In this document: positions 48,810 through 59,301 of the stretch, one piece after another | Numbering within the stretch: position 1 is the stretch's first letter | Layout of the letters: each line of letters begins with the position of its first letter | Assembly: GCA_963920765.1 (NCBI GenBank) | Contig: OY987246.1 | Span: 18,782,868 to 18,846,867, forward strand | DNA: 64,000 bases | From: Ulota crispa | Taxonomy: Eukaryota > Streptophyta > Bryopsida > Orthotrichales > Orthotrichaceae | Direction of reading: 5' to 3' | Translations under genes and position numbers: made by a program | The notes under the pieces: model-generated | Told to the model about the DNA's origin: nothing | Seen by the model: only the letters and a program-made list of their open reading frames with translations | Databases searched by the model: none

Positions 48810-49690
48810 ACTTTAAACACTCTATACTTACATTTGTTGTAACTATGACAAGAGTCTCGCACATATTTAGCCACATTTGTAAACACGGCTTGAGAGGAGC
48901 TAGTAAACTTTCATTGATTCTTTTGTTGCTACAAAAGAGTCAAGACCACACTATCAAAATATGAATGTTGAGCACATAATTATGGCTGAAGTCTTTAAAA
49001 GCAACTTGAGCAGAACACTAAAAAGGCCCTTGTAATTGTACATTATCACGATTGTCGCGTACCAAATGTTCCCATATGTCACGATAAGGGACCAATGTCA
49101 ATTTGGACATTTTTTGTCGTTTGGATGTGTTGATTTGCTCATTTTTTTTTGTCACTGAGAACGATTTTCTGTCATTTTGGACACATTAAGTCAATTTGGA
49201 CAATTTTTCTTGTATTGTGTGGTTCTCATATTTTAGACTACTAACCGTTCACTTTACACTAGCTTCAAATTTGGTGATCAAAAGATCAAAGCTCAAAATG
49301 GATGATAAAATGATCTTCAATTGTACATATCATGAAATTGGTAAGGCTTCATGGTCACCTAGATTTTGCGTTGAGACAACTTCAAAATATTTTTTAGGTG
49401 GAATTTTGGATAACCAAGCCATCTTAAAACATTGACTGGTTCACTTCTATCATTCTTTATACTATTTTCTATGGAGAGTGTTGTTTGATTGTTATTTCAC
49501 GGTTGGCAATCATTTTTATTGCAAGAGTGATGTTTTATTGCAAAAAAATGTCTTTTAGCTGCAATAGTAACAGTTTTACAGCAACCATAAAAAGAAATTG
49601 AAGTGTTTATTATAACGATTCTATCTTTGTTTAACACCGCATTGTCTACATCTGATTCCATTATAAAAACACACTAAAACAATGGCTTGG
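48810..49690. other. intergenic DNA with CACTA-MITE-like fragment
   Basis: Around 49090-49219 there are several TCAATTTGGACA motifs and an end TTTTTCTTGTATTGTG, resembling the CACTA-type MITEs at 18512 and 51755 but without a clear left end. The rest is unassigned. Confidence 0.4.
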
Positions 49691-49944
49691 AACACCATAT
49701 TAGGTAAAGTGGGAAAAAAGGGTGTCCCACTTTGTTTCCCCCCAAACCCAAAATGTTAGATTTGAAGGTATTAGATTAAGTCTGAGCCACTAAGTTTTTT
49801 CCCTCGCAAATCCCTCCTCTTAAATGAGGACATGTGTGCAAAAAAAACCTTTGAGCTCAAATTGAGGTAATCACCTCAAATTTTTGAGGCAAATCTGAAA
49901 GTCCCAAATTATACCTTTTTTCCCACTTTACCTAATATGGTGTT
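49691..49944 (+). mobile_element. MITE family G (254 bp) with 4-bp duplication TTGG
   Basis: The ends are AACACCATATTAGGTAAAGT and its inverse. TTGG occurs on both sides. The interior shares with 63175-63438 the blocks GGTATTAGATTAAGTCTGAG and CCTCTTAAATGAGGACA. Confidence 0.75.
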
Positions 49945-51754
49945 TTGGTCATTTATGTTGTAATCACCACTTTGTATTATTGACTAAAGCGTCAATAGTA
50001 AAGTTTGTGGTCTTCTTAGTTAAAAGTTTCTTTCTTTATTTCTTGGCATCCAAATTTTTGAAATTTTATTAAGAAGTGAGAAGAAAAGGGAGAGGAGAGA
50101 GGAAAGAATAAGAAAGAAAAAATGAGGAAAAAAGTTGAATAAATGATCAAACCTCATGGGGACCAATCTTAGTTCACTTTATGTAATTGGAGGTGACCAA
50201 TGGATGAAAAAAATTGGCTCTTGATCAACATGACCAAGAGCTATGACCAAGAGATAAGTATGGACCAATTGTGAATCACTAGTGTAAAAAAACCCTTACT
50301 TCTTCAATGTTTATGTGAGGTTTCATTACAAGTCATTTCTCGAGTAGTAAAGGTTATCAAGCCACCTTTTTCCTAGCAAAATGTTGCTGATTGACATAGT
50401 TTTGACAATATAAACCTATGTGGGCTGATCCTTCCATTTATCACCCAATGAAATATGAAAACCAAAGATGTGGCCAAAAAAAGAAAGAAAAAAAAGCCCT
50501 GAAGGTTGCTTGTTTTACTGCTAAACCCCATGAAAATGGAACATGAAGTTAATGCAAATGCCGCCGGATCATTGCTCATGACTCATGAGTGGTCCCAAAC
50601 AAGAAATTCATATTCATCTCAAGTGTCTAAAGACACTGCTAAATGTATGCTTCAAATTTAATACTATGGAATTCACATTTTCTATCAAAATTCAGTAGAT
50701 TCTTGTTAAACTTAAGTTTGAACCAAATGTGCTCCTATTCAGGTTTATTGTTATCAAATTCACTTACTTTTTTTGTACTTGGTAACAAAGTTTTGTTAAA
50801 CTTAGACACATGTGTGAACACTAGTAGTTAGTGCTCTAAAAATCATGCACTTGCATTGAAGACTTGATTGTGTACCAAGTCTAATAAAAGCTGCTAGTTT
50901 TTAGATTTAGGATTTACAAAGATCTTGAAATGAAGGTAAGATAGGAGGCTTTAAAAGCAAACCGGTTCCAATTGTGTTTCTATGTAGCAGTAACTAATAT
51001 GTTCCTTCAAATATCTATAATTATTATTGACAAGTTAGGTAGGCTTAAGTGATCAATAAGTCTACCAAACTCATCAATAACAACATTAGATACTTGAAAA
51101 AACATATCATTTAGCTCTAAGGGAGATGCAAGCTAAGGTGCACCATTTCTGGCAAAAAATGGATTTTTTTTAATACAAAATGGGATGTTTCTTGTGTTCC
51201 TAATGAGAGTTCTCTCTCTTTCTAGTGAGAGTTTGAAATTCCAAAGGTTAATAATGCCATTCTAAGATACTTTATTAAAGAATAAAATTGAAAAAAATGA
51301 TTTAAACACAATATTTGCTAATGTGGAAAAAACCCCAATTTTGGAACTTCTGAGTTTTTCATTTTTAAGAGTTTTTAGGCTATTTAGAGTGAATTTTATG
51401 ATGATATTTTTCTAGACCTTATACGAGTGATAAAATGTCTTGAAGGAATTATCAAAAACTCACTTTGTATCATCCAAATATTCTCACAATTGCAAAATTT
51501 AGTACCTACAAAATTTGTTTTGAGATGTTTTTTTCCCAAATTAACAAATATTGTGTTTATAACTTAAAGAAATTGATCTCCAAAAAATGTAGTCATTCAA
51601 GTGCACATAAAAGTCATTTTTCCAAAATGTAGATTCCATTCATTAACAATCAAGTCCAAAATGTAATCCTCCCAATCCTCTAATAATGATGCCAAAAGAT
51701 TGTACCCATATTATGAGTCTCTATATCAATTCAAGTGTCCTTTTTAGCAAGAAA
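49945..51754. other. unassigned intergenic DNA
   Basis: Short open frames only. A family M-like end (AAGATAGGAGGCTTTAAAAG) lies near 50938 and may pair with the one near 52675-52695, suggesting an outer element of about 1.76 kb that contains the two MITEs that follow. Confidence 0.35.
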
Positions 51755-51886
51755 CACTACAAGAAAACATTGCCAATTTGGTCATTTTTTGTAAATCTAG
51801 ACGCTTCAATTTGGACACTTTTTTGTCAATTTGGACAGGTTTAGTCAATGCAGACGTGTCAATTTGGTCACGGTTTTCTTGTAGTG
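51755..51886. mobile_element. CACTA-type MITE (132 bp)
   Basis: The ends are CACTACAAGAAAAC and GTTTTCTTGTAGTG, perfect inverses. AAA is repeated on both sides, a 3-bp duplication as expected for CACTA elements. The interior has TCAATTTGGACA-like motifs as in the copy at 18512. Confidence 0.85.
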
Positions 51887-52098
51887 AAAAAGCATTGTGA
51901 CAGTTTTAGAAGCTATGTTATCTCTCATCACATGAGAGGTATATATTTTATTTTTGCAGGCATTGGATTATCTACAAATCTACTTTCTACATATGAGTCT
52001 TTTCTCTCTTAAATACTTCATTTTTCAATTTCTTAGATCCATTTGCTAAAAGAATCCTTCATTTTTGCCCTTGTGACTTAGAAAAGTAGTGCACATTA

Positions 52099-52626
52099 GG
52101 GCATTTGTAATGGTCACCGGGAAAACTCCCGGTAAGAGTCCCGATACTTTAGTCTGGTCTTTTAATAGACAAGGAATTTGACCATGATTTTTTAATGATT
52201 TGAAGGGAATTGAAAATATTATTGTGAAAATATAATAATATTTGGGTTTGGACATTGCATGATTTAGATATATCCCATCAAATGTTAGCTAACTTCCAAA
52301 AAACTTAGAGGCCCCTCCAAATCAAGCCTAAACAAGGAATATTTTGTAAAGAGGTTGGTACATTTGCCAACCCCTTTACAAATGTTTCCTTATTTAGGCT
52401 TGATTTGGAGGGGCCTCTAAGTTTTTTGGAAGTTAGCTAACATTTGATGGGATATATCTAAATCATGCAATGTCCAAACCCAAATATTATTATATTTTCA
52501 CAATAATATTTTCAATTCCCTTCAAATCATTAAAAAATCATGGTCAAATTCCTTGTCTATTAAAAGACCAGACTAAAGTACCGGGACTCTTACCGGGAGT
52601 TTTCTCGATGACCATTACAAATGCCC
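52099..52626. mobile_element. nearly perfect 528-bp palindromic MITE, Tourist/Harbinger-like
   Basis: It begins GGGCATTTGTAATGGTCA and ends with the exact inverse. TTA flanks both sides (52096-52098, 52627-52629). The two halves differ at only about seven positions in some 258 bp by eye, so the duplication or insertion is recent. The centre is the family F core (52245-52480). The same short open frame appears in both halves on opposite strands for this reason and is not a gene. Confidence 0.85.
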
Positions 52627-52829
52627 TTAGCTTGCATCTCCCCATAAATAGGAACGCAACTAGAACCTGGTCAATTTTAGAGCCTCCTACCTTACTATAA
52701 ACCGCTTTGTTTTAAAGGTTGAAGCTTTGTTTGACTTCTCCGGTTGTCAAGCTGCATGAATTTGATGTTGTAAAGTCAAGTATCAACAAAAAATGAAGAG
52801 CATAGTGAAGCTCTCAAGGATTGTTGCAA

Positions 52830-52912
52830 TGGTGCTAATGTGCATTGAGTATTGTGGTGTTGCTAAGGTGCAAACAATGTGCATTGAGTGTTGTGGTGTT
52901 GCTGAGGTGCAA
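52830..52912 (+). repeat. short tandem duplication
   Basis: A block with AATGTGCATTGAGTATTGTG and GTTGCTAAGGTGCAA is repeated after about 37 bp. Confidence 0.7.
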
Positions 52913-53247
52913 TCCCAAGGTAGTCTACTCGAATTGCAACCCTCTCACTTGAAGCATCCCTACAATTAGCTTAGGAATGGATGTGTAGTGGTCCTTAAAA
53001 GGAACCTCTTTAGCCATTGAGTGGACAAAAAAAAGGTATAATCTATTGCAAGAGCCAATTAGATTCCTTGTTTTTATATATATTTTTACAACTTGCAAAG
53101 GTACAAATTTTAGAAGACCTACAAGTCACAAATATTTGTCTATTACAAAAAACTTTAAAATTCACCAACAATTCAATAATGCTTTAAAAAGAATGGGAAA
53201 AAATAACGTTACATGTGATATCTATTTCTCTTTGTCTTAGAATTAGA

Positions 53248-53318
53248 TTTTATTTATTCATTTATTTATTTATTTTTATTTTTATTTTTTATTTTTATTA
53301 TTATTATTATTTTTTTAT
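53248..53318. repeat. A/T microsatellite tract
   Basis: TTTA and TTA repeats with poly-T runs. Confidence 0.85.
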
Positions 53319-53393
53319 ATGTCTCTAGAAGCCCATGATATAGCCAACCAATCCTCAAAGTGACGATTTTAGAGCATACTACCTTAACCCTTG

Positions 53394-53625
53394 AACGACC
53401 ATAGGGCATAGTATATACGCTAAGTTGCTAACGTATAATTGTCATTTGCTACCAATAAGAAATTTTAATTTGGGATCTCAAGTAGCTCACTAGAACCGCA
53501 TTGATCTATTCTTCAACTTCTTTGTTGGTCTAAAATGTAGTAGAGGTGTGGGTCCATTCTAAATACAAGAAAAATACCCCGTATTGTACTAGTTGCAAAG
53601 GGCCTTTCAATTGTTTAAGGGTTAA
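53394..53625 (+). mobile_element. TTAA-family element, very short subfamily (232 bp)
   Basis: It starts TTAACCCTTGAACGACCATA and ends AATTGTTTAAGGGTTAA, with TTAA at both ends. The interior matches 24396-24658 (GGGCATAGTATATACGCTAA). The left flank carries a family M-like end (GATTTTAGAGCATACTACC). Confidence 0.8.
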
Positions 53626-53687
53626 TTGACACAAAGCATGTGGCTAATTACTAGAACTAAGGTGCATTGATTCCTTTTTTCACTTGA

Positions 53688-53984
53688 TTAACCCTTGAAT
53701 GCTGAGGGGGTGGGCGGGTTTTGTAGATATGGTCTATCATGGAAGGCAAAAAGACAACCTCATTAAATGCACTCATATTTCCAGGGAACCCAAATTGTGA
53801 AAAGATCCACAAACACGGTGTTAGGTTCCATGCAACCCTATTTGCAGTAATCATGAAAGCAATATGCACTATGACCTTCTGTAACTTTTGAAAACACTCC
53901 TAAATTGTTTTGGGCACTTACCATGGCACTATAGCGCTATGATACATGCTAGTTATGGGGACTTGCCCAATATTTAGAGGTTAA
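53688..53984 (+). mobile_element. TTAA-family element, short subfamily (297 bp)
   Basis: It starts TTAACCCTTGAATGCTGAGG and ends AATATTTAGAGGTTAA, with TTAA at both ends. The interior resembles 311-677. It lies 62 bp from the previous element. Confidence 0.7.
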
Positions 53985-54319
53985 GGTGGGAATGCTTATT
54001 TAAATGCATTTATGTGTAATATAGATTCTCTACCAAATAAAATCTTAACTATTTCTTAAGAATATCTCATAACACAAAAGCACAACATTAGAGAAGAATA
54101 TTTTACATTCTTCTTTTCTATATAATTGTTATAAATAATGGAATACAACCTTTTCTATATATTGAAGATTACAACCAAAAATACAATCCTTTCTATATGT
54201 AGCCTTTTGAGCCACTCACTTTGATTGGGTGAGAGAGTGTGATGCCATTGCTAGTGACATTTTGTTAACGTCTGATGAAGGGGCTCAATCTATTTGGTTG
54301 AGAGAGAGTGTGGTGGTGT

Positions 54320-54560
54320 AACTTCTAGTGATCTGTCATACTTTATTGTTAACCACCACATGAGAAAGGGGTACATGCAAAAAGTGGTTTACATTGAGTC
54401 TTTTTAGCAAAATATCAACAAAGGAGAGGGGTACATGCGTAAAGTGGTTTACACTAAGTCCTTCTAGCAAAGGACCAATAAGGGAGAGAGGGGTTCATGC
54501 GTTATAAAACTTTTACATTGAAACTTTACTATCAAACAAGTTGCTGCCTCCATTAACACA
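54320..54560 (+). repeat. dispersed repeat P, copy 1
   Basis: It matches 60755-61015 in the same orientation. Within it, the unit GGTACATGC..AAAGTGGTTTACA is itself repeated about three times. Confidence 0.65.
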
Positions 54561-54593
54561 ACACGTACGTAAACTTGTTTAACAATATAACAA

Positions 54594-55037
54594 GGGAATT
54601 GATATATGCACACCAGGGGAACTAATATATGCACACTGGGGGGTTGATATTTACACACCGGGAGTTGATATTTGCACACCCCCCTTAGGATAATTTTTAG
54701 ATTTCTACCATCATAAAATTGAATTTGAGAATTATGTGGACTAAGAGACCATGATTTTAGTCTAGAACCATAAAAAAAGTTGTAATTCGACAACACCCAG
54801 TGAAAAAGTTTACTTAGAAAGGAAAGTATTACTTTTACTTTTGTTTGTATAAAAAGATATGCTTTTTCATTGGGTGTTGTTGAATTGCAACTTCTTTTAT
54901 GGTTCTAGACTAAATCATGGTCTCTAAGTCTAAATCTGAATTCAAAATTCTCAAATTCAGCTTTATGATGATTGATACCTAAAATTTATCCCAGGGGCTG
55001 TGCAAATATCAACCCCGGTGTGCATATATCAATTCCC
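54594..55037. mobile_element. family E foldback with terminal short tandem repeats
   Basis: It starts GGGAATTGATATATGCACAC and ends with the inverse. Inside the left terminus the TGATATNTGCACACC-type unit occurs four times, and twice inverted at the right. The arms then continue as inverted copies (a block around ACCATAAAAAAAGTT pairs with one near 54895) around a loop near 54835. Confidence 0.75.
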
Positions 55038-55625
55038 TACAACAAACATGCAAATATGTAGTGCAGAAAGAATATTTCAGGAATCATGTCCCATCAGCTG
55101 AGTTTTCGGAACTAAAGCTTACCCATTTGAGTTCCGGTGCACCCTCCGATGATGCGTGTTAAGCTTAATTAATTAGGGTTAATTAGGGTTACGGGAGCCA
55201 AGTCACAGACCGGCAGTTGCGTGTGCTTAGCTTTTTCTTCTTCATCTTTTTCTTCTGGTTTCGCATGAGGGTGCGGGTTTCTGGTAATGCGGAGAATTTG
55301 GAATTGAAGGTGGCATGGGAAGGGCGCCTGATAAGGGTCAGGGAGGGAAAGGAAAGGCAGGCAGAGAGGAAGAATTGGAGGAGCCAGGGAGATTTTTGTG
55401 TGCAAGACGGATCGAGTGGCAAGTGCTGACGATATCGATGACAGACAGGGGGTGCATGCATGTGAGAGTTTTTAATTAGGTTTTCTGAATGTGAGTGTTG
55501 CATGTGTTTCAACTTTTTTGAGTTGTGAGAGAAAGGAATTTGATCCTGTCAGTGGCTGTGTAGATCAGTCTTCTCTCTCTCACATGAGCGCTACGATTAA
55601 TTGCATATTTCTTACGTTGTTGTTA
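55038..55625. other. GC-richer stretch, possible orphan exon or promoter
   Basis: TTAATTAGGGTTAATTAGGG lies at 55170-55190, followed by GC-richer sequence with one 70-codon plus-strand open frame (55217-55429) and no recognised motif. It might be a first exon or promoter relic, but no link to a coding gene can be shown. Confidence 0.3.
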
Positions 55626-56265
55626 AGGTGTAGGAACACCCATCAGCGTTAGTTTAAGGGTTTCAAGAATGATGACTATTAATAAACAGTTAGCAAATTA
55701 TATGATCCTATTACGAACAGAGTTTGAATTCTTGAATGTATTATTTGGATATTAGTGGACCCTTGTACCTGTTGTTTTGGCAGAGGGCCATCACGGGAGG
55801 GGGTCCTTGCAAAAACATTAACATGACCTTTCTCATAATCATCTTCTTCAAGCTTCTTCTCCTTTCCGTTACAATGACCTTACTTGTACTATGCTTACCT
55901 ATGTGCTTTGCCTCCTTCTCTAGTCGTCCACCCCCTATTCCCGTGTATATCCCATCCACAAGGATGACCATAAGTGCCACATAATTGCCACTTAATCTTT
56001 TTCAAGTACACGTAACTACCCAATTAATAGAGATTTTATTCTATTATAGACACCCAACTACCCAATTAATGAAACCAAGCCTATTACTTGTATAGATTGT
56101 GAGAATAAATTGTAAATTTTTAAAGAGCAAACTGCCATTGCACCCATAACCAACTCTAAGGTTTCATGTTCACATGTTGTACATTCTTATAATTACATCT
56201 ATTTACTTCCATAAATTTTTTAAGATTTTAGAGGTGATGGTTATGGGGATACTAATGCTTATGGG
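55626..56265 (+). repeat. segmental duplication, copy 1, with inserted element
   Basis: Its parts 55626-55749 and 56096-56265 align with the continuous copy at 56936-57248. Between them sits the element N copy 55750-56095. Confidence 0.7.
55750..56095 (-). mobile_element. short element N, copy 2
   Basis: It matches 35641-36019 inverted. The related locus at 57065 lacks it, so its borders are placed by comparison: the join there reads TTATTTGGATACTGTGAG. No clear terminal repeat beyond about 10 bp was found. Confidence 0.65.
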
Positions 56266-56935
56266 TGTTCCTACTAGGGGCCGGGAAATATTTGAGATTT
56301 TTTGGTATATTTCCTTCAATTCCAATATTGAACCAGTTAATCAAGAATTGTTTCAGTTCTTTTCTCTATTTCATACTATAGATAAAAAATCTATAGACTT
56401 TTAATCGGTTTTTAGCCAAATTGCAAACAGTTTTTTCTCATTTTGATTGGCTAGCATTGAACTAGCGGACGGTTCTTCCCGGACCTTGGTTCCTACCTTA
56501 TGAACAGTCAGTCAATGCTCGTGTTTTCTTTAGTTTGAACTGATGCTGTATTCATTCAAAACAATTTATTGCTCCTGCTAGCTCCGGATTGAATAGCGGC
56601 TTTCATTTGTGACACAACAACTTTTTGAAATCGTGGTTACCTTGCAGCGCTGCAAATTAATGAGATAGCAACCTTTTCCTAGCTTCTTTGATTAATTTTT
56701 TTCTTCTGTATGCATCTGCCTTGATCTGTCCGTTTTTCGATTTCAAATCAAGGAAGAGGTGAAATAGAACTTTAGATGGTATTCAAATAACAGAACTGAA
56801 TTGATTATTGCTTGGCTTAGCAATACTTCTTTGTGGAGTTGAGTTTGCGCTACAGGGACGTAGTTAGGTTTCTTTTCTGCCGCTTCCCATCATGGCCGGC
56901 TTGTCTTAGTTAGGAGTAAAGCAGTGAGGGTTTAA

Positions 56936-57248
56936 GGTAGCAACACCCATAATCATCAAATAAAGGGTTTTGAACATGATGATTATTAATGAACATCTAG
57001 TAAATTATAGGATCCTATTAGCAAGAAAAAAATGATGAGTTTGCACTTTCAAATGTATTATTTGGATACTGTGAGAATAAGTTGTGAATTTTTAAAGAGC
57101 CAATTGCAATTGCACCTAATACCAATATTAAGGTTTCATGTTCACATGTTGTACATCCTTGTAATTACATCTATTTACTTCCACAGATTTTCCAAGATTT
57201 TAGAGGTGATGGTTATGGGTACAGTGATGGTTATGGTTGTTGCTACCT
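56936..57248 (+). repeat. segmental duplication, copy 2, uninterrupted
   Basis: It shares with copy 1 AAGGTTTCATGTTCACATGT and TTTTAGAGGTGATGGTTATG. No coding role is evident. Confidence 0.7.
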
Positions 57249-57843
57249 TAGAGGATGACATTTATGCAAGTATAGCAAGTGAGACTGCAATACTTGCAAA
57301 AACTGGGTGTTTTTTTCTTGTGCCACCAAGATGGTGGATGGAATAAGATGTTGGAGCCTCACTCACTCTTATCTCAGCATTGGACTGAGAGGTTTCACCT
57401 TCATATAGCGATTTTGAATTCCTCAAGGGCGCGTGTTTTGCGTGTTTGCAGGAATTGCCTTCATCACATGTTTTTGATTCCAAGTAATGAACTTGCAGGA
57501 AAATAACAACAACAACTGGTAATTGTCAAACAATTCATATTGTACTCTAGTGCTTTTGTTTGAAAAGGTTGTTTGTATTACATTAACCTTGCAATGATTA
57601 ACATCTCACACTTTGAACAAAGTTTGCTCTTCTTTGATGGAAATGTTGTTGTTTGTCAGTTAAATATGATACTCCCTAATTCCTTCAACCTGACCATCTG
57701 GGATCCAAAAGGAATCTAGAAGAAAGACTGACATAGATTGAATGAATGTGTGTTTCTTGTGCAAGACATTGGGGAACAATGATTTTGAGTGAGCTATACC
57801 ATGTTAAAGACGTGTGAGTCTAGTATGAACTAGGACAAATGAG
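57249..57843. other. unassigned sequence upstream of the F-box pseudogene
   Basis: Short open frames only; possibly the old 5-prime part of the pseudogene or its promoter. Nothing specific is seen. Confidence 0.3.
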
Positions 57844-59301
57844 ATGGTGGACAAGTATGCACTTGTTGGTGTTGGTGACCAAGTGTTTCCAGGCATGGAA
57901 GGAAGAACACACCATATTCGTGTAGCTCTAGTGCTACGAGACAAACTAGAAGCTTTCATAGCAGGCACGGGAAGAGATGACATAGAACTGCAAATGATTC
58001 TTGATGTTGTTGAAACGAAGTTGGCCATTTCAGCAAACGATTGTGAAGCCAACAACAATAATGCAGTGAGCACAAAGCGCTTGAAGAGCGCAGCGACAAT
58101 TGTATGTGGACATTCTTGCTCAGAGCATGAAGATTTGACAAGACCCAATGTGTGGCATAGACTTCCAAGAGAGCTCCTACCATGAATCTTTGCACGCCTA
58201 CCATTTGCCGCAATTGGGTGCCTACAGTCCGTGTCCAAGGCATGGCAGGAGAGTATCAGTTCTTGCGACTCTGAATTCAGTTACAAACTAGAAGCGGCAA
58301 ACCACAAGAAGATTGCTCTCATATCTCTAATTGACCATACCTTATGTCTAGCTAACGCTCCTCCAGGCAGGTTTTGGGTGAGGATTTACGATGTCCAGGA
58401 AGAGGTATGGCATCTCTACATCATACAACCTATGCCTTGCGCCTCCTGCATGCTGGGTGCAACTGATGGAGGATTGGTGTGCTTTGTGTCTGTAAAGGTG
58501 GGTGGCCCGTGCTCATTAGTGGTGGTGAACCCGCGCACAATGTTTTTGAATAATTTGCCCCCTCTACATAAGTTGGGTGACGTATAGCCCGCAATGGCGC
58601 AGTTGTCAGTGGATGCAAATACGGGAGAATATAAGGTGGTAGTTGCAGGTTATACAGACAAGGAACGCCAAGAACTTGAAGTAGAAGTGTACAACTCTGA
58701 GACTGATGAGTGAACCAAAGTGGATTTGTCAGAAAGGATCTACGGGTACGAATTTGATTGGGATGAGATGGGTTGTGATGATATGGGGATTGGCAAAGAG
58801 TTTGCAGGAAATCGAATGGGTCCGCAAGTCTAAGCAGAAGGAAAATTAGAAGAGTTATTGAAATCTCACATGGCACGAGCACATTGGCTACAAGACTCCG
58901 TAGGGGGCCTAAGCATTGTGCTTATGAAGAACCGTCTGATTGTACCACACAAGGTGATTCAAAGGGAGGTGCATACAAATTCTACGCACGTTGATGTTCC
59001 CGTATATTGCATTACAGAGTTTGAATGCAGCGGCAGTGCCTGCGTGGAAGTGGCAGCTCACAGGTGCAACCCTCTAGACAAATATGCAAAGTAGAGTTAT
59101 GCATTCTTGCTCTTTGCAGCATGCGGTTTTCTCATGGTATTTACAGACATTGCCCTTGAGAATTGATATTCCGATTTTGGGTGGCTTTACGACATGTTTA
59201 CAAAAACGTGGTGCAATCTCCCTCCATTGCCAACAGAGTACAGGTTTGAGACCAGTTATTGTGATTTTTTGCGTGAGATCAAGTTGAGTGTTGATCCATG
59301 A
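57844..59301 (+). pseudogene. F-box protein pseudogene with six in-frame stops
   Basis: A single frame of 486 codons remains readable from MVDKYALVGVGDQ to the final TGA at 59299. Six premature stops interrupt it: TGA 58183, TAG 58585, TGA 58711, TAA 58831, TAG 59092, TGA 59164. I found no frameshift. Around the first stop the sequence reads VWHRLPRELLP then IFARLPF, AIGCLQSVSKAWQ, an F-box (LP.ELL..IF.RLP....C..VSKAW). The C-terminal part has WCNLPPLP, a pattern of F-box proteins with a kelch-like or associated domain, but kelch repeats are not clear. F-box proteins recruit substrates to SCF ubiquitin ligases. The N-terminal 110 residues are unrecognised. Several stops could come from CGA, CAG, CAA or TGG by single C-to-T or G-to-A changes, an inference from the codons. 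Confidence 0.8.

Noticed and set aside
52046..52700. Two almost identical short proteins on opposite strands
   Set aside because: They are the same sequence in the two arms of a palindromic MITE, not a gene pair.
55170..55195. Telomere-like TTAGGG repeats
   Set aside because: Only two or three degenerate units next to TTAATTA; too short for an interstitial telomere claim.
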